This document shows, piece after piece, positions 21,625 through 26,487 of a stretch of 26,487 nucleotides of DNA. Below the pieces are notes generated by a model, which was not told the DNA's origin, did not search any database, and worked only from the letters and a program-made list of their open reading frames with translations. This DNA comes from DASWYB01 sp036405195 (GTDB taxonomy: Bacteria > Patescibacteriota > UBA1384 > 2-12-FULL-50-11 > DASWYB01). The stretch lies in NCBI GenBank assembly GCA_036405195.1, contig DASWYB010000011.1, forward strand, positions 1 through 26,487, in the 5' to 3' direction. The translations under genes were made by a program, and so were the position numbers. The first letter of the stretch is position 1, and the number at the start of each line of letters is the position of its first letter.

Positions 21625-22521
21625 ATGATTAACCAGAAGCTCATTTCAGAATTACGTGATCTCGAAACCATGAAACAAACCGGATCTGATCCGGAATTTT
21701 TAACGATGGTCGAAGAAGAGATGACCAAAATCCGCGAACGGATCTTTGCTGAAGACCCTGACAATACCCGTCCCCTTATTTTAGAAGTCCGCTCCGGTAC
21801 GGGTGGTGAAGAAGCTGAACTTTTCGCGGCTGACTTACTCCGCATGTATCTTCGTTACGCCGAAATCAAGAACTGGAAGACCGATATCGTTGAAATGAAC
21901 GAGTCTTCAATCGGGGGGGTCAAACTCGCAGTGGTAGGGATTCGTGGCTTTGGCGCGTACCCTCTTTTGAAATTAGAAGGTGGCGTCCATCGCGTACAAC
22001 GGATCCCCAAAACCGAGAAAGCTGGCCGAATTCACACCTCGGCGGCATCAGTCGTCGTAATGCCCGAAGTCGAAGAACGGGAATTCGACATTCGACCCGA
22101 AGATATTCGGATCGACGTGTACCGTGCAGGCGGTAAAGGTGGACAAGGTGTTAACACGACTGACTCAGCCGTGCGTTTAACCCATATTCCAACCGGTATG
22201 ATCGTAACCTGCCAGGACGAACGCTCCCAGCTCAAAAACCGCGACAAAGCCATGAAAGTTCTTCGCAGCCGCTTGAAGCAGCTCGATGACGAACGGCAAG
22301 CTCAAGCAAAAGGAGACCTGCGTCGAAGTATGATCGGTTCAGGCGACCGCTCAGATAAAATCCGAACTTACAATTTCCCTCAAGACCGAGTAACTGACCA
22401 TCGGATAAACCAATCGTGGCACAGCATGAGCCGTATTATGGGCGGTGAGATCGATACGATTACCCAAACAATGCGTACAACCGAACTAAACGAAATTCTC
22501 CACGCAGAAGATAGTGCATAA
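21625..22521 (+). CDS. prfA: Peptide chain release factor 1, short N-terminus
   Basis: 298 residues from ATG 21625 (MINQKLISELRDLE), against about 360 in E. coli. The missing part is the N-terminal helical domain 1. The rest is intact: EVRSGTGGEEAELFAADL, the stop-codon-reading P-x-T motif as PKT at 128-130, AGRIHTSAASVVVMPE, the catalytic GGQ at 172-174, and GSGDRSDKIRTYNFPQDRVTDHR. PxT rather than SPF identifies RF1 (UAA/UAG). An upstream in-frame start would overlap the HAF-3 terminator and the promoter, so it is rejected. Predicted leaderless. prmC follows with a one-base overlap. Confidence 0.95.
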   Translation: MINQKLISELRDLETMKQTGSDPEFLTMVEEEMTKIRERIFAEDPDNTRPLILEVRSGTGGEEAELFAADLLRMYLRYAEIKNWKTDIVEMNESSIGGVKLAVVGIRGFGAYPLLKLEGGVHRVQRIPKTEKAGRIHTSAASVVVMPEVEEREFDIRPEDIRIDVYRAGGKGGQGVNTTDSAVRLTHIPTGMIVTCQDERSQLKNRDKAMKVLRSRLKQLDDERQAQAKGDLRRSMIGSGDRSDKIRTYNFPQDRVTDHRINQSWHSMSRIMGGEIDTITQTMRTTELNEILHAEDSA

Positions 22522-23372
22522 TGACACTTCACACATGGCTCAAAAATGCCACCACTCGGCTTGAAGCCCAAAACATCTCGAGTAGTCGCATTGATAGCGA
22601 ACTCATCCTGGCTCACATTCTTGAGAAAGACCGGGCTTACCTTATTGCACATGTCGACGACACTCTTTCTTCGGCCGAAGAAGCTCATGCGACCGAACTT
22701 CTTGAACGTCGTCTTAAAAACGAACCGATGGCGTTTTTGCTTAACTCGCGCGAATTTTATAATCTCACGTTTAAAACCGACCGTCGCGCATTAATTCCCC
22801 GAGGGGAGAGCGAGCCTCTCGTCGAAACAGCGATTGAGTGGCTTCAAAATCGCCCCGAGAGCCAGATCGTCGCCGAAATCGGCACAGGGAGCGGTGCACT
22901 CATTATTAGTGTTGCCAAGGCAGTCCCTACCCACACATTCCTCGCTACCGAAATAAGTCCCGAAGCATTAAGCTTAGCCAAAGAAAACGCCGAATTACAC
23001 CAGGCCTCTATAAACTTTTTTGAAGGAAATCTAGGAGAGCCACTCCTAACAGATTATGCCGGCTCGATACATCTTCTGATGACAAACCTTCCCTATATCG
23101 CGACTGACTTGCTGACTAATTTAGATCCAACCGTGACCTACTACGAACCCAATTTAGCCCTCGACGGCGGAGGCGACGGGTTAAATCTATATCGCCAATT
23201 TCTTCCTCATGCCAAACAGCTCCTCACATCTGGCGGTTTACTCCTGTGTGAGCACGAACACGACCACAGCGAAATGATGCGTGAATTAGTGCGAGAACAG
23301 TTTCCTGACGCTGTAATAAAAACCGTACAAGATAGCCTTGGCCACGACCGTCTACTCGTGTGCCAAACCTAG
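22521..23372 (+). CDS. prmC: Release-factor glutamine methyltransferase PrmC/HemK
   Basis: 283 residues. The N-terminal helical domain is followed by a class I methyltransferase: SAM motif I EIGTGSGA at 119-126, acidic TEISPEAL, and catalytic motif NLPY at 189-192, where most PrmC have NPPY. The linker reads LIPRGESEPLVE instead of the usual LIPRPETE. It methylates the glutamine of the release-factor GGQ using S-adenosylmethionine. It starts in the prfA stop (TAATG overlap), so the two are translationally coupled, as in most bacteria. It converges with the prenyltransferase gene, sharing the CTAG at 23369-23372. Confidence 0.94.
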   Translation: MTLHTWLKNATTRLEAQNISSSRIDSELILAHILEKDRAYLIAHVDDTLSSAEEAHATELLERRLKNEPMAFLLNSREFYNLTFKTDRRALIPRGESEPLVETAIEWLQNRPESQIVAEIGTGSGALIISVAKAVPTHTFLATEISPEALSLAKENAELHQASINFFEGNLGEPLLTDYAGSIHLLMTNLPYIATDLLTNLDPTVTYYEPNLALDGGGDGLNLYRQFLPHAKQLLTSGGLLLCEHEHDHSEMMRELVREQFPDAVIKTVQDSLGHDRLLVCQT

Positions 23373-24424
23373 TGTTTCCGCTCAGAAACGTAATTGAGTA
23401 GTTCCTGCCACTGCTCTCGATATGTCTCCTCTAAAGGAGCTTCATTTAAAGCCGATTGGGCTTGTGCCAAAAGCTCACGAATTCGAGTGAGGCCATATTC
23501 AATCGCACCAGAATTTTTAAATAACGTTTGAATGTGAGCCTCCTCCCCATCAGTGCATGGCTGACCAAAGTAACGTCGCAAGGTAGCTATCTCCTGGGCC
23601 GTTCCATGATTAAAGATGTAGTAAGTAAAAAGCGTATGTTGACGCTGCGCCAGGTCCGATAGCACAGATTTCGTTGATTCCGTACTTGGCGTTACCAAAT
23701 CGAGTAAGTCATCCTGAATTTGAAAAGCGAGCCCAAGCGATGTGCCGAACTGTTCACAAAATTGATCCAGCGCTTTGCTTTGGGTGGCCAACGCTCTCCC
23801 AATTTTCATAGGGCCAACAAACGTGTAACGGGCTGTTTTAAGGTTCATTTTACGTTCGATCATATCTTTAGACGCGACATCGAGCGTCGTACTATCAACG
23901 TCAATCATTTGTCCAAGTATAACCTCACTTACCATTTGAGAAACCAGTTCGTTCACCTCGTATACCTGCGCCATATCTTCTGTTTCTACCTGGAGAAAAC
24001 ATGAATGAGCCCACGAATGAACCAAATCGCCTATCAAAATTGCCTGACTCTCACTCACGCGGTGTATGTCACCGGGCCGCTGCTGTGCCTTCAATGCCTG
24101 GGCTGTTTGAATATGAAATGTTGGCACCGTATGGCGGCTCGTCCCTTGATCCATCACATCATCGTGAATAAGACAAAACACATGAAAAAGCTCCATCCCA
24201 ATTAAAGGACCGTAAGGACACTGTTGCGTCCCCCCCGCAGAGCGATACATCAGATCTATCAGGTAAGGGCGGACGCGTTTGCCGCCCGCCATCACCAAGT
24301 CCTCAAGACTCTCGATCTGTTCTTTTAAGAAGTCATCACGAATCAGGGCCTGACTTTCACGAATTTTTGTTCTTACATAGTCACGCAAGTGCGGTTCAAA
24401 ACGATTCTTAAAAGACTGAATCAT
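23369..24424 (-). CDS. Polyprenyl diphosphate synthase, short-chain (GGPP-like) type
   Basis: 351 residues. First aspartate-rich motif DDVMD at 88-92 within LIHDDVMD, second DDLLD at 238-242 within FQIQDDLLDL, and GGKRVRP at 47-53. These bind the allylic substrate through Mg2+ for head-to-tail addition of isopentenyl diphosphate. A Phe sits five residues before the first motif, with Cys at -4, a pattern associated with C15-C20 products rather than long quinone tails. Product length is inference. Last gene of the MscS-htrA operon, 2 nt after htrA. Confidence 0.92.
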   Translation of the reverse strand: MIQSFKNRFEPHLRDYVRTKIRESQALIRDDFLKEQIESLEDLVMAGGKRVRPYLIDLMYRSAGGTQQCPYGPLIGMELFHVFCLIHDDVMDQGTSRHTVPTFHIQTAQALKAQQRPGDIHRVSESQAILIGDLVHSWAHSCFLQVETEDMAQVYEVNELVSQMVSEVILGQMIDVDSTTLDVASKDMIERKMNLKTARYTFVGPMKIGRALATQSKALDQFCEQFGTSLGLAFQIQDDLLDLVTPSTESTKSVLSDLAQRQHTLFTYYIFNHGTAQEIATLRRYFGQPCTDGEEAHIQTLFKNSGAIEYGLTRIRELLAQAQSALNEAPLEETYREQWQELLNYVSERKH

Positions 24425-24426
24425 GA

Positions 24427-25560
24427 CTATTTCTGTTCTTCGAGGAGCACGTCTATTTTCTTCTCTTCGCCCTTCCGAAGAACAGTGAGTGTAACTTTTT
24501 CACCAACTTTATACTTCTGCAACAGACTCACGAGGCTATTATTCTCATTAATTTCTTGACCATTAATCTGGGTAATAATATCGTTTTCCGCTAACCCTGC
24601 TTTGTCTGCAGGACTGCCGGGCACGACAGGTAAATCAGCTGGGTTGGTACCACGATAAACCAAGGCACCATGATCAACAGGCAGCTGAGCTGAACGAGCT
24701 ATTTCTTTGTTGAGGGAAAGATAACGAACCCCGAGCCATGGCCGAACGATCTTTCCTGTCTTTTGAACCGAGTCGAGGGCTGTTTTTACTGAGTCGATGT
24801 TGATGGCAAATCCAATACCCTCGGCGCCACCAGCAATAGCCGTATTAATACCAACTACCTGTCCGGCTAAGTTCACTAGAGGACCGCCCGAGTTACCTGG
24901 GTTAATCGCGGCATCGGTTTGAAGAAGACTGTCGAGAACTTCATCGCTGGCAGTAATACGACGATCTTTGGCCGAGACAACCCCAACGGTGACAGTATTT
25001 TGGAACTCACCAAGTGCATTGCCAATCGCAATCACCCATTGTCCTACTTGTAAGGCGTTTGAGTCACCCAACTCAACCGGTTTTAGCCCTTTGGCGTCAA
25101 CTTTTAAGACCGCTAGGTCATTAAAGGGGTCCGTCGAGAGCACTTTTGCGGTATAGCTCTTTCCGTCAGACGTTAAGACAGTGTATTCAGTATCGCCTTC
25201 GCTCACAACGTGTTTGTTGGTGACTATCAAACCATCAGACGTTAAGATAAAGCCCGTTCCGCCACCCTTCTCCTGCACAGTCCGGCCACTGAAAAAATCT
25301 TGAATATTACGGCTCGTCGTAATACTCACCACCGAAGGACTCACCTTCTTCGCCGCGTCAATCACGGCCGAACTTTCTTCGAGGACCACTCGTTCTTTTT
25401 TAGTCGTAGTCGAAGTAATGCCACCGTTTGGATTCGAAAGTCCGGGAATATTAAGGACGGAAAGACTCAAGAGAGTTGCCGATCCACCTAAAACACCAGC
25501 CAACAGGCCGCAGGCCAAAGCTAACGCAACTAGTTTCTGTCGTTCAAAATTTGTCTGCAT
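24427..25560 (-). CDS. HtrA/DegP-type membrane-anchored serine protease with one PDZ
   Basis: 377 residues from ATG 25560 (MQTNFERQKL), chosen for AAAGGAG 6 nt upstream; an earlier ATG would start in the previous gene. An N-terminal anchor helix (VALALACGLLAGVLGGSATL) is followed by a Ser/Thr-rich linker and a trypsin-like domain. The triad is His117 (VTNKHVVS), Asp148 (FNDLAVLKV) and Ser225 (NPGNSGGPL). A single C-terminal PDZ follows (PGSPADKAGLAENDIITQING). It degrades misfolded exported proteins outside the membrane and is stress-linked in other bacteria. Being encoded with an MscS-like channel suggests an envelope-stress unit. Confidence 0.95.
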   Translation of the reverse strand: MQTNFERQKLVALALACGLLAGVLGGSATLLSLSVLNIPGLSNPNGGITSTTTKKERVVLEESSAVIDAAKKVSPSVVSITTSRNIQDFFSGRTVQEKGGGTGFILTSDGLIVTNKHVVSEGDTEYTVLTSDGKSYTAKVLSTDPFNDLAVLKVDAKGLKPVELGDSNALQVGQWVIAIGNALGEFQNTVTVGVVSAKDRRITASDEVLDSLLQTDAAINPGNSGGPLVNLAGQVVGINTAIAGGAEGIGFAINIDSVKTALDSVQKTGKIVRPWLGVRYLSLNKEIARSAQLPVDHGALVYRGTNPADLPVVPGSPADKAGLAENDIITQINGQEINENNSLVSLLQKYKVGEKVTLTVLRKGEEKKIDVLLEEQK

Positions 25561-25570
25561 GGTATCTCCT

Positions 25571-26104
25571 TTACTCCCCTTTTGGCACTTCCCAGACCAG
25601 TTCATCAAATTTAGAATTGGGAACGATTGCTAGTGTGTCATCTTTTTTAAGTATCCGAACTTTTCGACTATCAAGGGAATAAATTTGTCCTTCCAAATCA
25701 CCAATTTTTACCTGCCGTCCGATTTTAAAATCATTGCTTCGGGCAAGATAAACTCCGGCCGAAATATCAGCCACGACCTTATTTGCCCCTGTTGCCACCC
25801 CGATTGCAATCACCGCCAGAGAACTTGAAATCGCGATAGCAATTTGATTGAGGCCAAGAGATTGAAACACTAACGAAAAAAGGCCAACCCACAATACCAC
25901 CGACAAAACCGAAAGTAGAATCCCCTGCATAGGCTTCGTGATCTTAGTTCGACGGAGTGAGGCGGCAACAATAGCTTGGATTAACTTAAGGAAGCAGTAA
26001 CTGACAAAGAGAGTAATTAACGCCCCGGGCAAGCGAACAATAGCCTCTTTGACATGTTCTAAAAGCGGAGCGACAACATCAATGGTGAGAAAAAAGTCAG
26101 TCAT
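25571..26104 (-). CDS. Small MscS-like mechanosensitive channel protein
   Basis: 177 residues. Three hydrophobic segments at about 27-49, 61-83 and 86-104. The third leads into the MscS pore-beta-domain junction (GVATGANKVVADISAGVYLARS), followed by the beta domain (FKIGRQVKIGDLEGQIYSLDSRKVRI and VPNSKF). It stops right after the beta domain, so the C-terminal alpha/beta cage of E. coli MscS (286 residues) is absent. Members open under membrane tension to release solutes. Its mini form suggests a gate or anchor without the cage. It heads the htrA-prenyltransferase operon. Promoter not clear; ATG 26104 has no good ribosome site. Confidence 0.8.
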   Translation of the reverse strand: MTDFFLTIDVVAPLLEHVKEAIVRLPGALITLFVSYCFLKLIQAIVAASLRRTKITKPMQGILLSVLSVVLWVGLFSLVFQSLGLNQIAIAISSSLAVIAIGVATGANKVVADISAGVYLARSNDFKIGRQVKIGDLEGQIYSLDSRKVRILKKDDTLAIVPNSKFDELVWEVPKGE

Positions 26105-26186
26105 ATAAGATACTCATTTCCAAAATATTTTTACAAGCTATCACTAAGTATTCCATAAAGCAGTCACAAAGTTAATGACAGGGCTC

Positions 26187-26487
26187 CTAAACTCGAGAAA
26201 TTTGAGTTAATTGAATAGCGAGTGTCAAACGGTCCAAAGCTTCACGCAATGAAATGCGATGGAGACAAAATGCTTCTCCTACTCCTTTTATTGCCAGGAG
26301 ACTGTTCGGCACTTCGTCGTTAGCGACGACAATAAGAGGGATGCGGCGGGTGGGATATTTCAGCCTCAAGGTCCGTGCGACCTGTTCTATGTTCGATTGA
26401 GAGAGACGAGCGCTGATCAATACGGCTTGAGGGGTTTCTCTACGTAGCCAGCCGGAAAAACGTGCTGGAGAGGCGAGAGAGGCCACT
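26187..26487 (-). CDS. Partial receiver-like (CheY-type) domain protein, runs off the right edge
   Basis: The frame is open to the window end, so the N-terminus is missing. About 100 residues are visible. AVLISARLSQSN, then RTLRLKYPTRRIPLIVVANDE, then LLAIKGVGEAFCLHRISLREALDRLTLAI follow the second half of a response-regulator receiver fold (beta3, alpha3, beta4, alpha4, beta5-Lys/Arg, alpha5). The canonical Lys is replaced around HRIS and the phospho-Asp position would read near ISARL, so it may be a pseudo-receiver. It could also be another flavodoxin-like fold. No output domain follows. Confidence 0.4.
   Translation of the reverse strand, partial: VASLASPARFSGWLRRETPQAVLISARLSQSNIEQVARTLRLKYPTRRIPLIVVANDEVPNSLLAIKGVGEAFCLHRISLREALDRLTLAIQLTQISRV

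Overview
The window looks like a chromosome segment of a streamlined bacterium of the Patescibacteria (candidate phyla radiation, CPR). The support is a divergent but complete 16S gene, a short EF-Ts, a release factor 1 with a shortened N-terminus, very tight gene packing, and small membrane proteins tucked between housekeeping genes. A Parcubacteria/ABY1-like lineage is a guess; the 16S would settle it. TGA is used as a stop codon (for example at 4085-4087), so the UGA-to-glycine code of Gracilibacteria does not apply.

Layout. 1-439 is the start of an unknown minus-strand gene. 701-2556 is a minus-strand RNA locus: three tRNA-like genes only 1-2 nt apart, then a solitary 16S rRNA that ends at an intrinsic terminator with no 23S or 5S behind it. 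Upstream of the tRNAs lies about 550 nt of structured, gene-free sequence under a near-consensus promoter. 3168-5391 holds two MTH1-like Nudix hydrolases flanking two orphan genes, each orphan with its own strong promoter. 5486-7633 carries clpP, a 45-residue membrane peptide and tig. 7712-13796 is one long minus-strand operon: proS, a small membrane protein, tpiA, a small membrane protein, gap, a type II NADH dehydrogenase-like flavoprotein, pgk. 13864-15503 is a four-helix membrane protein converging on an RseP-type site-2 protease. 15594-17814 is the translation cluster rpmE-rpsB-tsf plus frr.

18063-21531 is the most unusual protein-coding part. Three consecutive secreted proteins have degenerate HAF-like repeats suggestive of beta-propellers. 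Each sits in its own cassette of consensus promoter, GTG-started gene and GC-rich hairpin terminator, and the GC content is well above that of the neighbours. The island lies between divergent rpmE and prfA. 21625-23372 is prfA-prmC, which meets tail-to-tail a minus-strand operon of a small MscS-like channel, an HtrA protease and a short-chain prenyltransferase (23369-26104). A partial receiver-like domain closes the window.

Regulation. Several housekeeping genes (tig, proS, rseP, prfA, Nudix 1, the 13864 membrane protein) have a -10 hexamer only 6-7 nt before ATG, often with an extended TGn. They are therefore predicted to give leaderless mRNAs. Operon-internal genes and the cassettes have Shine-Dalgarno sites, and the 16S keeps an intact anti-SD. 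The clpP promoter has a perfect 7+7 palindrome over its -35, a candidate operator.
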